DNA of 5,996 bases from Eubacterium sp. (GCA_024687845.1 JAILEL010000054.1:1-5996); one strand, 5' to 3'; positions 1-4,950 are shown, counted from the stretch's first letter. Translations and numbers: made by a program. Notes: generated from the sequence alone by a model not told the origin.

Positions 1-247
1 TGAGCTATCGTGCCATATCAGCTACGCTGATATGCAAGCCTTGCTTCGCAAGTCTTGGTTCTGCTTTGCAGAACGCATCCTCACTTCGCTTCGGACCCAA
101 GGTGTATTAACATACACCTTGAGCTATCGTGCCATATCAGCTACGCTGATATGCAAGCCTTGCTTCGCAAGTCTTGGTTCTGCTTTGCAGAACGCATCCT
201 CACTTCGCTTCGGACCCAAGGTGTATTAACATACACCTTGAGCTATC
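1..247. repeat. Two perfect 119-bp tandem repeats (plus 9 bp of a third) carrying the displaced gdhA 3' end
   Basis: Positions 1-119 and 120-238 are identical, and the first nine bases of the unit (TGAGCTATC) recur at 239-247 before the sequence diverges. Each unit holds several short perfect stem-loops, in copy 1 at 15-33 (8-bp stem, TAC loop), 40-52 (5 bp, TTC loop), 58-74 (7 bp, TTT loop) and 99-120 (8 bp, 6-nt loop). Read on the minus strand, each unit also carries the last codons of gdhA, ending IAQGVC-stop, with the stop codon in the loop of the 99-120 and 218-239 hairpins. I read this as the native 3' end and 3' untranslated region of gdhA, duplicated in tandem and now cut off from the gene by the inserted element. 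No independent gene is visible here. Confidence 0.9.
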
Positions 248-257
248 ATTGCTTCAA
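226..257 (-). pseudogene. Displaced native 3' end of gdhA (last codons and stop)
   Basis: From 255 down to 226 on the minus strand the codons read GAA GCA ATG ATA GCT CAA GGT GTA TGT TAA, that is [13 protein letters not shown]. This is exactly the C-terminus of the gdhA gene at 5022-5051. The first 16 bases are identical at DNA level, while the last four sense codons (Q, G, V, C) differ only at their third positions. The codon before GAA is TTT and a TGA precedes it, so there is no larger gene here. The best explanation is that this is the original gene end, left behind when an element inserted into gdhA and supplied a replacement end. The alternative, a remnant of a second gdhA copy, cannot be excluded but explains less. 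Confidence 0.8.
239..257. repeat. Left att-like site (attL), 19-bp direct copy of the gdhA 3' end
   Basis: TGAGCTATCATTGCTTCAA here is identical to 5035-5053 and in the same orientation. A 19-bp exact match is very unlikely by chance in 6 kb, and the coding identity continues past it (see the displaced gdhA end). It marks the left boundary of the inserted segment. The crossover point within the 19 bp cannot be fixed from one sequence. Confidence 0.78.
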
Positions 258-293
258 ATCAGTGTTCGGCATAGATACTGGGGTTCCGGGAGG

Positions 294-315
294 TGGTGTA
301 TATTACGTGTGTATT
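294..315. repeat. Left-end 11-bp direct repeats (putative recombinase arm sites)
   Basis: Two 11-bp units lie head to tail: TGGTGTATATT (294-304) and ACGTGTGTATT (305-315). They share the GTATATT core and the 11-bp phase with three units at the other end of the element (4845-4877). They start 36 bp inside the left att-like site. Tn916-type tyrosine integrases bind short direct repeats near both element ends through their N-terminal domain, so this is a candidate for the same role. That role is inferred from placement only. Confidence 0.45.
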
Positions 316-357
316 ATGAATTCAGATTATTGTAATAGATAATCATTCAATATCAAT

Positions 358-855
358 TTACCTTTTATAATTTTGGGCTGCACTCTCTAATAGCTTGAAA
401 TCACAGGAAGCATGTAATAGTCCTTTATCTTTCCCATCAATAACTGAATTATATGTTACCAAAGCCATTGTTCTTATTTCTTTTTCTATAGAATTACAAA
501 ATACCCATTGTCGACGTAAGAATTCTGCACGACTTTGTGTTTCTTTTGAAAATTCCCTTCTTGATATGTATTCATCATCAACAGGAAACATAAAATTAAA
601 TCTAAGAGATCCCTTCACCTTATTAAACGCATCATCTTCAAGTATTATTAAAAGGTTATTATCCTGCTTCTTTTTGTACGAAGAAATCGGAACATAATAC
701 TTAAACCCATTAATTTCCAAGACCACTCCACATACCATCTTTCTTTCATTCTGATATTCTATATCTGGCACTCGAGTAAAACCTCTAGATGAAACTTCAG
801 CCTCCTTTAAATATTTTACATATTCTACATCTACATCATAGAAAAATAGATTCAT
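358..855 (-). CDS. toxN: Type III toxin-antitoxin system toxin, ToxN/AbiQ family endoribonuclease
   Basis: A 165-residue protein, close to the usual size of ToxN/AbiQ (about 170). Family-like stretches, compared from memory with ToxN of Pectobacterium, run in the right order: YVKYLKE (12-18), the YQN and GVVLEINGFKYYVPISSYKK block (34-62), LRFNFMFPV (84-92), a helical middle with R109 to Q116, and CDFKLLE (151-157). The PISSYK segment (56-61) aligns with the PLTSPK stretch that holds active-site residues in ToxN. The family cuts RNA in a sequence-specific way and is held inactive by a repeated pseudoknot RNA. The context fits: three tandem RNA repeats and a terminator lie directly upstream on the same strand. 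AGGGAG at 862-867 sits 6 nt before the ATG. Toxin output probably depends on read-through of the 876-905 terminator. Known members cause phage abortive infection or stabilise plasmids; the target here is unknown. Confidence 0.85.
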   Translation of the reverse strand: MNLFFYDVDVEYVKYLKEAEVSSRGFTRVPDIEYQNERKMVCGVVLEINGFKYYVPISSYKKKQDNNLLIILEDDAFNKVKGSLRFNFMFPVDDEYISRREFSKETQSRAEFLRRQWVFCNSIEKEIRTMALVTYNSVIDGKDKGLLHASCDFKLLESAAQNYKR

Positions 856-875
856 AAATATCTCCCTTTAAAAAT

Positions 876-905
876 AATGAGTAAGGAGATAACTCCTTAC
901 TCATT
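876..905 (-). terminator. Intrinsic terminator between antitoxin RNA and toxin gene
   Basis: A perfect 13-bp stem (arms 876-888 and 893-905) with a 4-nt loop is followed on the minus strand by ATTTTT at 875-870. It lies between the last antitoxin repeat and the toxN ribosome binding site. In type III systems such a terminator gives an excess of antitoxin RNA and lets only some transcripts continue into the toxin. Confidence 0.85.
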
Positions 906-1010
906 CATCATAATTCGCCCTTAATGGTGGCGGAACACCCATACATAATCCACCTTTATGGTAGTGGAACACCGATTGTTAAACCCTCCACTTAATGGCA
1001 GGAGCTCTCC
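906..1010 (-). ncRNA. toxI: Type III antitoxin RNA (ToxI-like), three tandem pseudoknot repeats
   Basis: On the minus strand three imperfect repeats run head to tail: 1010-974 (37 nt), 973-940 (34 nt) and 939-906 (34 nt). Each starts GG(T/A)G, has CC at positions 13-14, then A-T-(T/A)-AAG, then a G-rich stretch. Segment 7-11 can pair with bases 21-25 past the ATTAAG box in every unit, but with different bases: CTCC with GGAG, CCAC with GTGG, CGCC with GGCG. Together with 5' GG(T)G pairing to (CA)CC in units 2 and 3, this gives an H-type pseudoknot, the fold known for ToxI. Repeat length (34-37 nt) and copy number (about three) match ToxI/AntiQ-type antitoxins. It is expected to be cut into single repeats by ToxN and to wrap the toxin. 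Confidence 0.82.
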
Positions 1011-1015
1011 AGTTA

Positions 1016-1021
1016 TTTATA
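1016..1021 (-). promoter_or_regulatory. Probable -10 box of the antitoxin-toxin promoter
   Basis: TATAAA on the minus strand ends six bases before the first G of repeat 1, so transcription would start at about the first base of the antitoxin. The -35 region is poor (a T-rich stretch near 1039-1044), so the call rests on the -10 and its placement. An inverted repeat with CGCAAA/TTTGCG arms (1037-1042 and 1061-1066) lies just upstream and may affect this promoter. Confidence 0.45.
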
Positions 1022-1075
1022 GTGTAGTGCTTTCTTCGCAAAAAATCAACAACTTTTTTATTTGCGCTTTTTGCT

Positions 1076-1111
1076 TTATACAAAATAAAATGAATGTGAG
1101 CCCTTGTATAA
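1076..1111. repeat. Inverted repeat directly after the last cargo gene
   Basis: Perfect 8-bp arms (TTATACAA at 1076-1083, TTGTATAA at 1104-1111) surround a 20-nt loop, and the right arm abuts the stop codon of the GNAT gene ending at 1112. It could end the cargo transcript or be a protein-binding site. The stem is AT-rich with no clear U tract, so it is not a convincing intrinsic terminator. Confidence 0.35.
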
Positions 1112-1543
1112 TTATATCTGCTTTCCAAGAACTGTTATACCATCATCGTTAACAATCCCGCATTTGGCATAGAACTCCCAGTTTTCTTTGATGGAGATTA
1201 GCTCCACTACACTGATGCCTTTCTCTTTCAGATGGATTTCAAGCTCTGCAAGAAGCAGCTTCCCTACACCATGCTTCTTCCACTCCGGAATGACATATAA
1301 TTCAGACACAAAAAAGAAATCTTCATCCACATAAGGATCCACAAAGCCAAGTGCTGCTCCGATTAATCTGTCACCATCAAATGCAGCCACACCAAGAGAC
1401 TCAAATCCAACAAGAATAGACTTGATTCGCCTCTTGGCTCTATCAATTTCCCACTTCTCATTCCATGGCTCCTCTGAATATGAGCTTGACATAGCTTCTG
1501 CCAGAGCAGGTATATCGTTTTCATTAACCACCCTATAATTCAT
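1112..1543 (-). CDS. GNAT family N-acetyltransferase (143 aa)
   Basis: A single GNAT domain fills the protein. The N-terminal strand is MNYRVVNENDI (1-11), the central strands include GVAAFDGDRLIGAALGFV (51-68), and the acetyl-CoA-binding turn is ELYVIPEWKKHGVGK (81-95), a K-x-x-G-V-G-K variant of the usual Q/R-x-x-G-x-G/A. The C-terminal part has NWEFYAKCGI (121-130), matching the family's FY-x-x-x-GF segment. The family moves an acetyl group from acetyl-CoA to an amine on a small molecule or protein; the substrate cannot be told. Acid residues around DPYVDEDFF (69-77) recall some aminoglycoside-type acetyltransferases, but this is not enough to claim resistance. AAGGGA at 1551-1556 lies 7 nt before the ATG and overlaps the end of the preceding gene, 11 bp upstream, so the two are surely co-transcribed. 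Confidence 0.88.
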   Translation of the reverse strand: MNYRVVNENDIPALAEAMSSSYSEEPWNEKWEIDRAKRRIKSILVGFESLGVAAFDGDRLIGAALGFVDPYVDEDFFFVSELYVIPEWKKHGVGKLLLAELEIHLKEKGISVVELISIKENWEFYAKCGIVNDDGITVLGKQI

Positions 1544-1554
1544 AGCATTTTCCC

Positions 1555-2073
1555 TTAGTTCTGCTTCCAGATGCCCTTGCTGATTTCATATAATCCATCA
1601 TGATATGAACCTTCTCCAGTAAAGAAAGTTTCAAATCCACATTTTTCCAGAACACGACCTGATGCAGCATTTTCAAGGAGGCGGATGCCATATACTTCTG
1701 TAATACCTACTTTTTCTGCTATCACAGGAAGAAATGCTTTAACTGCTTCAGTGGCATAACCATTTCCGGTATGCACCTTAGCAATATGGTATCCAATCTC
1801 CCATTTGCCGTCATCAATTGGCACCAGCTGAACATAGCCTATATTCTTATTTCCGTCTTTTGTGAGCACCGCATAAACCAATGGACCATCCATAGAGCCA
1901 TACTGAGACATCAAAAATTCTATAGTTTCCTTCGCGTCATCCAGTGTCTCAAACACTTCATCAGGTACAAATCTTCTTGTATCTTCATCAAGCGAATTCT
2001 TATGAACATCCATAGCCATATCCATTGTCATTTCTGTTATCACTAATCTTTCTGTTTCAATTAAAAAACTCAT
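1555..2073 (-). CDS. GNAT family N-acetyltransferase, RimJ/RimL-like (172 aa)
   Basis: The protein opens with IETERLVITEMTMDMA (5-20), the ETERL-x-I/L start typical of the RimJ/RimL (Acetyltransf_3) branch. It continues with NIGYVQLVPIDDGKWEIGYHI (77-97), the acetyl-CoA loop HTGNGYATEA (101-110) and ENAASGRVLEKCGF (134-147), the standard C-terminal signature. Length is normal for a complete enzyme. Members acetylate N-termini of ribosomal proteins or small amines; this one is too generic to assign a substrate. AGAGGGA at 2081-2087 lies 7 nt upstream of the ATG. It follows the methyltransferase gene by 42 bp and precedes another GNAT gene by 11 bp, so it is the third gene of a likely four-gene operon. 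Confidence 0.9.
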   Translation of the reverse strand: MSFLIETERLVITEMTMDMAMDVHKNSLDEDTRRFVPDEVFETLDDAKETIEFLMSQYGSMDGPLVYAVLTKDGNKNIGYVQLVPIDDGKWEIGYHIAKVHTGNGYATEAVKAFLPVIAEKVGITEVYGIRLLENAASGRVLEKCGFETFFTGEGSYHDGLYEISKGIWKQN

Positions 2074-2115
2074 AATAATATCCCTCTAAACTTTCTGATA
2101 TTTTTACAAATCTTA

Positions 2116-3057
2116 TTACAAATCCTGTATTTCTCCCTTTGCAAAGAGATTATCTTTCCCCATTCCACACACATATGGATTACTGTCATACATATGACAG
2201 ACCTCAAGAAAGTCTTCTCTCTGTTTCGGGTCATTCATTATCTTTACTAATATTTCATTTGGAATAGTCCTTGCAAATGCCCCTGGTCCAGCAAGCGTTA
2301 TATTCTTAACGCCACAACCTTTTAGGATATCCTCCAGTTCCTTTGGCGTAAAATGATAGGTTATACACCAGGGAGCTTCGCCTCGATCATAGGCTTCTTT
2401 TGTTTCTTCAACATCCCCCAGGAAACCGGTGTCATATGCCTTCAGTACATTTTCCTTATTAAATGAGAAGCCTTCTATCATCTGTTCTCTGGCGCTAATG
2501 CACCACTGCACCCACTCATCTTTACTATCCTTATCCAGAATAAACTGATTCTTCTGAAGTGGATTGGCAAGATATGGCAGTGAACCCAGACGACTGGAAA
2601 CACTGATAAGAATTCGCTTCCTGCATATTCTTACCAGCTCTCCGATTACCTTTTCCTGATTGGGATAAGTATAGGAAATCGGTGCATCAAATGACATCAC
2701 AAGATCAAAGGACTTATCAGCATATGCTGAAAGATCTTCCAGTTCGCCTTTTACAAATGTGATATCATCTATCACACCTTCTCGTTCAGCTATCTCCCTC
2801 GCCTTATCAATCATCGGCTGTGATATATCAAAATGAGTAACCTTAACCCCATGCTTTGCAAGAAGTATAGAAAACCTGCCACTTCCCGCTCCACCATCAA
2901 AGGCAGTCTCGATACCATCCAGTGACTGAAGAAGTTCTTTTTCAATATGCGACTTCTGAACTATATCATCTATAAATGTCTGCTCCCTGGCAGCTTCCAA
3001 TTCACCCTTATCTGACTGGTTCCACATCCTTTCGGATATTTTCGTACTGTAATTCAT
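2116..3057 (-). CDS. Class I SAM-dependent methyltransferase (313 aa)
   Basis: A Rossmann-type methyltransferase. Motif I is AFDGGAGSGRFSILLA (52-67), with the glycine-rich SAM loop. The acidic end of strand 2 is VTHFDIS (73-79, D77), followed by the helix PMIDKAREIA. FVKGELEDL (101-109) gives the adenine-side acidic loop and SFDLVMSFDAPIS (116-128) is motif IV. A C-terminal extension (about 160-313) with FTPKELEDILKGCGVKNITLAG resembles the end of Methyltransf_11/25-type enzymes and probably shapes the acceptor site. The acceptor is unknown; small molecules are most usual for this fold. The start has AGAGG at 3066-3070, 8 nt before the ATG. It lies 76 bp after the upstream GNAT gene and 42 bp before the next, which suggests an operon, although the 76-bp gap could hide a further promoter. 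Confidence 0.88.
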   Translation of the reverse strand: MNYSTKISERMWNQSDKGELEAAREQTFIDDIVQKSHIEKELLQSLDGIETAFDGGAGSGRFSILLAKHGVKVTHFDISQPMIDKAREIAEREGVIDDITFVKGELEDLSAYADKSFDLVMSFDAPISYTYPNQEKVIGELVRICRKRILISVSSRLGSLPYLANPLQKNQFILDKDSKDEWVQWCISAREQMIEGFSFNKENVLKAYDTGFLGDVEETKEAYDRGEAPWCITYHFTPKELEDILKGCGVKNITLAGPGAFARTIPNEILVKIMNDPKQREDFLEVCHMYDSNPYVCGMGKDNLFAKGEIQDL

Positions 3058-3133
3058 CTCTATAACCTCTATCTTTTAATCACATAAAATCTGTAAAGCT
3101 GCTCTTCACTATCATTAATATCGTTTTTCCCTT

Positions 3134-3586
3134 TCACCTATGTATGTAGAGTCGGGTCATTTCAGGCTCATCGTCACCTTGGGCCATGCAAAAAAATTCC
3201 CAGCCATATCTTTCATAGAATCCTGTATGATCAGTCAAAAGATACACAGGAAATATTTCTTTAGATTTCAGATCCTCTACTACCATATTAAGTAGATTTC
3301 CAGCGATTCCGTTTCCACGGTATTCTTCTTCCGTATATACAGCACATACATTAGGACTTAAATCCTTTCTGTCATGAAAATCATTTTCTATAACTCCCAG
3401 TCCTCCTACGATAGTACCATCAGTCATGGCAATATACCATCCGTATTCGGTTTCACCACTGAGATATGAATCCATACAATCAAGATAAGCTTTCTTAGGC
3501 ACACCCCACTTACTGCTGAACCAAGATGCAGCCTCATCCTTCACTTCAGCTTTTTCTCTTAAATTATAGTATATTATCTCAATCAT
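3134..3586 (-). CDS. GNAT family N-acetyltransferase (150 aa), first gene of the cargo operon
   Basis: Counting from the ATG at 3586, the protein starts with MIEIIYYNLREK, a normal GNAT first strand, followed by SWFSSKWGVPKKAYLDCM (21-38). Strands WYIAMTDGTIVGGLGVI (50-66) lead to CAVYTEEEYRGNGIAGNLL (81-99), with the R-x-x-G-x-A acetyl-CoA loop at 90-95. LLTDHTGFYERYGWEFF (116-132) is the C-terminal signature. The frame stays open to an earlier ATG at 3643, which would add 19 residues. Neither start has a good ribosome binding site, and I prefer 3586 because the GNAT fold begins there. Substrate unknown. It follows a strong terminator (3707-3740) and a TATAAT box (3687-3692), so transcription of the cargo operon probably begins here and runs to 1112. 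Confidence 0.85.
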   Translation of the reverse strand: MIEIIYYNLREKAEVKDEAASWFSSKWGVPKKAYLDCMDSYLSGETEYGWYIAMTDGTIVGGLGVIENDFHDRKDLSPNVCAVYTEEEYRGNGIAGNLLNMVVEDLKSKEIFPVYLLTDHTGFYERYGWEFFCMAQGDDEPEMTRLYIHR

Positions 3587-3686
3587 AGTTTTATTTTTCT
3601 TTACTAAAAATCTTGTAACAGTTCCAGCATCACCATCTACCATATTACATTATCTTATTAATCCTGTTTTCACAACCTCATCTTTT

Positions 3687-3692
3687 ATTATA
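3687..3692 (-). promoter_or_regulatory. Probable -10 box for the GNAT-methyltransferase operon
   Basis: A consensus TATAAT lies on the minus strand just downstream of the regulator's terminator and about 100 bp before the preferred GNAT start. No matching -35 hexamer stands out at 16-18 bp, so the promoter may be weak or need an activator; the neighbouring HTH protein would be a natural candidate (inference only). Confidence 0.4.
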
Positions 3693-3706
3693 TCTAAACT
3701 TGAGAC

Positions 3707-3740
3707 AAAAAAATCCCCAAGATAATATTTCCTTGGGGAT
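3707..3740 (-). terminator. Strong intrinsic terminator after the regulator gene
   Basis: A 9-bp perfect stem (arms 3713-3721 and 3732-3740, ATCCCCAAG/CTTGGGGAT) with a 10-nt loop is followed on the minus strand by a run of seven T (3713-3707). It starts 10 bp after the stop codon at 3750 and isolates the regulator from the cargo operon. Confidence 0.92.
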
Positions 3741-3749
3741 GAAATAGCT

Positions 3750-4028
3750 TTATACTGCTTTTTTCTTTTCCTGACCAACAATACGCCAGATGCTTTTCTC
3801 CGACAAACAAAACCTCTTGGAAATATCCTTGATCTTACATCCTGAAAGATAAGCATTATATATAGAATCATTTCTCTCTCGAAGCATCTGTCTGGTCTGA
3901 TTTTTCTCACCCCAGCCAGCTTTCACCTCTTCTCTGCGTGGAATGTAAATGTTCGTTCCATCTGTATATTGCTGAATCATTTTTATTAATTCATGCGGAA
4001 GTACTTCTTCCGCTCTTAAATAGCCCAT
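3750..4028 (-). CDS. CD3324-like small helix-turn-helix protein (92 aa), putative regulator
   Basis: A compact protein whose layout matches the CD3324/Mor-like family of Firmicutes: YLRAEEVLPHELIKMIQQY (3-21), then IYIPRREE (27-34), a W-containing basic stretch (AGWGEKNQTRQMLRERN, 37-53), YNAYLSGCKIKDISKRF (57-73) and CLSEKSIWRIV (74-84). The IKDISKRFCLSEKSIWRIV segment is a clear helix-turn-helix with the LSEKS recognition-helix start. The family is presumed to bind DNA; targets are not established. The start is firm: AGGAGG at 4036-4041 lies 7 nt before the ATG. The gene has its own promoter (4176-4204), a structured leader and a terminator ten bases after the stop, so it is a single-gene unit. 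The A+T-rich leader and its place beside the recombinase remnant suggest it belongs to the element. It could control the GNAT operon or itself. Confidence 0.85.
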   Translation of the reverse strand: MGYLRAEEVLPHELIKMIQQYTDGTNIYIPRREEVKAGWGEKNQTRQMLRERNDSIYNAYLSGCKIKDISKRFCLSEKSIWRIVGQEKKKAV

Positions 4029-4038
4029 TCTTGCGCCT

Positions 4039-4060
4039 CCTAAAATACTTTTCTTTTAGG
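4039..4060 (-). promoter_or_regulatory. Hairpin overlapping the ribosome binding site of the HTH gene
   Basis: A 7-bp stem (CCTAAAA at 4039-4045, TTTTAGG at 4054-4060) with an 8-nt loop. On the minus-strand transcript its 3' arm (TTTTAGG) runs into AGGAGG, the ribosome binding site of the HTH gene. Folding would partly mask ribosome access, suggesting control at translation. Function is inferred from placement. Confidence 0.5.
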
Positions 4061-4061
4061 G

Positions 4062-4115
4062 AGCATCGGCTATTACGAAATCATTTTTAAAATATAAATC
4101 GCTATAGCCAATGCT
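4062..4115 (-). promoter_or_regulatory. Long inverted repeat in the leader of the HTH gene
   Basis: Twelve-base arms at 4062-4073 (AGCATCGGCTAT) and 4104-4115 (ATAGCCAATGCT) pair with one mismatch, which becomes a G-U pair in the minus-strand RNA; the loop is 30 nt and AT-rich. The 5' arm in the RNA contains the stop codon of a possible leader peptide (4114-4140). It may be an operator for the HTH protein or an RNA switch. Confidence 0.5.
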
Positions 4116-4140
4116 ATGCGCAAAACTCAGGTGTGGTCAT
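4114..4140 (-). CDS. Possible 8-residue leader peptide MTTPEFCA
   Basis: A 9-codon reading frame (ATG to TAG) is preceded by AAGGAGG at 4151-4157 with a 10-nt spacer, a better ribosome binding site than most genes in this window have. It lies about 30 nt after the expected start of transcription from the 4176-4204 promoter, and its stop codon sits inside the first arm of the following inverted repeat. That arrangement is like attenuator leaders, in which ribosome position decides RNA folding. Alternatively it is the stub of a gene deleted when the region was rearranged. No known leader peptide is recognised. Confidence 0.4.
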   Translation of the reverse strand: MTTPEFCA

Positions 4141-4175
4141 ACAAATATTTCCTCCTTTTTTTATCTCTGATTCAA

Positions 4176-4204
4176 AACATACAATAATAATCTGTATATG
4201 TCAA
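4176..4204 (-). promoter_or_regulatory. Sigma-A-type promoter for the HTH gene
   Basis: On the minus strand a perfect -35 TTGACA (4204-4199) is followed after 17 bp by TATGTT (4181-4176) as the -10, four of six consensus bases. Transcription should start near 4169 and run through the leader peptide and hairpins into the HTH gene. It is the best promoter match in the window. Confidence 0.75.
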
Positions 4205-4256
4205 CCATGGTATTTTAATAGCCATATTTTGAAAGCAGAGCTCAAATTATTCAGAT

Positions 4257-4669
4257 TTGTGTTGCCCCCTAATAATGCCATACTTAAAGCCGTCAGACAA
4301 TCCAAAACAATTGAATTACTATGTGATTACTCTATCAGCATCAACGGGTTTGGGGATTTGCCCCAAGTATCATTTTTCAAAAACAGATACGATAAGAATA
4401 AGACATTTCTTATTAACAACAAATATGGAAATCATTATACATACGGAACCTACATGAATGGAAATTTCAACACTTGCATGAATAAACTTGGGATGACTCA
4501 TCTCCCACATGATGGCAGACATACATTTGCATCGCTTATGGATTCTGCTAATGCTAACGAAGTTTGCACAAAACTTATCATGGGCCATAGTATGAAAAAT
4601 GATGTCACAAAGGGAACTTATACACATAAAACCCTTGAAGAACTACTAGCTGAAGTAAATAAAATATAA
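4257..4669 (+). pseudogene. Tyrosine recombinase (integrase) remnant, C-terminal catalytic part
   Basis: The end of this stretch is a clear tyrosine recombinase: FFKNRYDKNKTFLINNKYG (from about 4373), NKLGMTHLPHDGRHTFASL with the HxxR box (H at 4508-4510, R at 4517-4519), LIMGHS (box histidine at 4586-4588) and TYTHKT with the nucleophile tyrosine codon at 4619-4621. Intact integrases are about 350-400 residues; here the arm-binding and core-binding domains are missing. The frame stays open upstream to 4133, but that part covers a good minus-strand promoter and has no integrase features. In the next frame, YYVITLSASTGLG (about 4318-4356) resembles the box I region with its catalytic Arg replaced by Gly, which suggests an internal deletion with a frameshift near a small palindrome (4350-4366). 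This enzyme is most likely dead. It points toward the right att-like site about 370 bp away, as expected for the integrase of this element. Confidence 0.82.
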
Positions 4670-4736
4670 ACAGAATAAAGCAATTTGTTTTTATTCACTG
4701 CTACTATCAATCTTAAATTAATTATTGTATTCCTTC

Positions 4737-4831
4737 GAAAATACCTTCGGTATTTTCTACGGTACATTATAATGCCACTTCGTGGCATCACAGATTTATT
4801 ACATAAATCTGTAAATATGCTTCGCATATTT
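4737..4831. repeat. Array of four stem-loops downstream of the recombinase remnant
   Basis: Four perfect hairpins follow one another: 4737-4757 (9-bp stem, TTC loop), 4772-4788 (7 bp, TTC loop), 4790-4812 (9 bp, TTACA loop) and 4813-4831 (8 bp, TTC loop). Style and loop sequence match the hairpins in the 119-bp repeats at the left edge, although stem sequences differ. No gene is visible from 4670 to 5021: besides this array the stretch holds the 11-bp repeats (4845-4880) and the gdhA terminator (4951-4988). The array may protect or end the recombinase transcript, or be a host repeat family. Confidence 0.8.
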
Positions 4832-4844
4832 GATAATGTATACT

Positions 4845-4880
4845 ACTCGTATATTACGCGTATATTACTTGTATATTACG
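4845..4880. repeat. Right-end 11-bp direct repeats (putative recombinase arm sites)
   Basis: Three head-to-tail 11-bp units: ACTCGTATATT (4845-4855), ACGCGTATATT (4856-4866), ACTTGTATATT (4867-4877), then ACG. A weaker unit precedes them (4834-4844). The GTATATT core recurs in phase near the left end (294-315). The 11-bp spacing is one DNA turn, so proteins would bind on one face. Placement between the recombinase remnant and the right att-like site suggests arm-type sites. Confidence 0.55.
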
Positions 4881-4950
4881 ACCTCAAATGAACCCCTATT
4901 TATGTCGAATTATGTAGTTTTATATACTACGTCTTAAATCACTTCAAAAC

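Noticed and set aside
32..342. Two overlapping plus-strand open frames of 65 and 95 codons
   Set aside because: They run through the two 119-bp repeat copies and hairpins, have no ribosome binding site and repeat the same peptide; they are by-products of the repeat.
321..352. Weak hairpin (GATTAT/ATAATC) after toxN as a terminator
   Set aside because: Only a 6-bp AT-rich stem with no U tract on the minus strand; not enough to call.
395..697. Plus-strand 100-codon open frame
   Set aside because: It lies antisense within the toxN gene, which has family motifs and a ribosome binding site.
906..1010. CRISPR array
   Set aside because: Only three imperfect units, no separate spacers, changes that keep base pairing, and a ToxN-like gene directly downstream; it fits an antitoxin RNA.
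958..1152. Plus-strand 64-codon open frame
   Set aside because: It crosses the antitoxin repeats, the promoter and the end of the GNAT gene, and shows no domain.
3650..3910. Minus-strand 86-codon open frame
   Set aside because: It overlaps the HTH gene in another frame and runs through its terminator; the HTH frame has the ribosome binding site and family match.
4133..4256. Extension of the recombinase frame to a GTG start at 4133
   Set aside because: This part covers a minus-strand promoter and leader, has no ribosome binding site and no recombinase likeness.
4618..4891. Open frames of 69 (minus) and 68 (plus) codons across the hairpin array
   Set aside because: Composition reflects the inverted and 11-bp repeats; neither has a ribosome binding site or recognisable domain.
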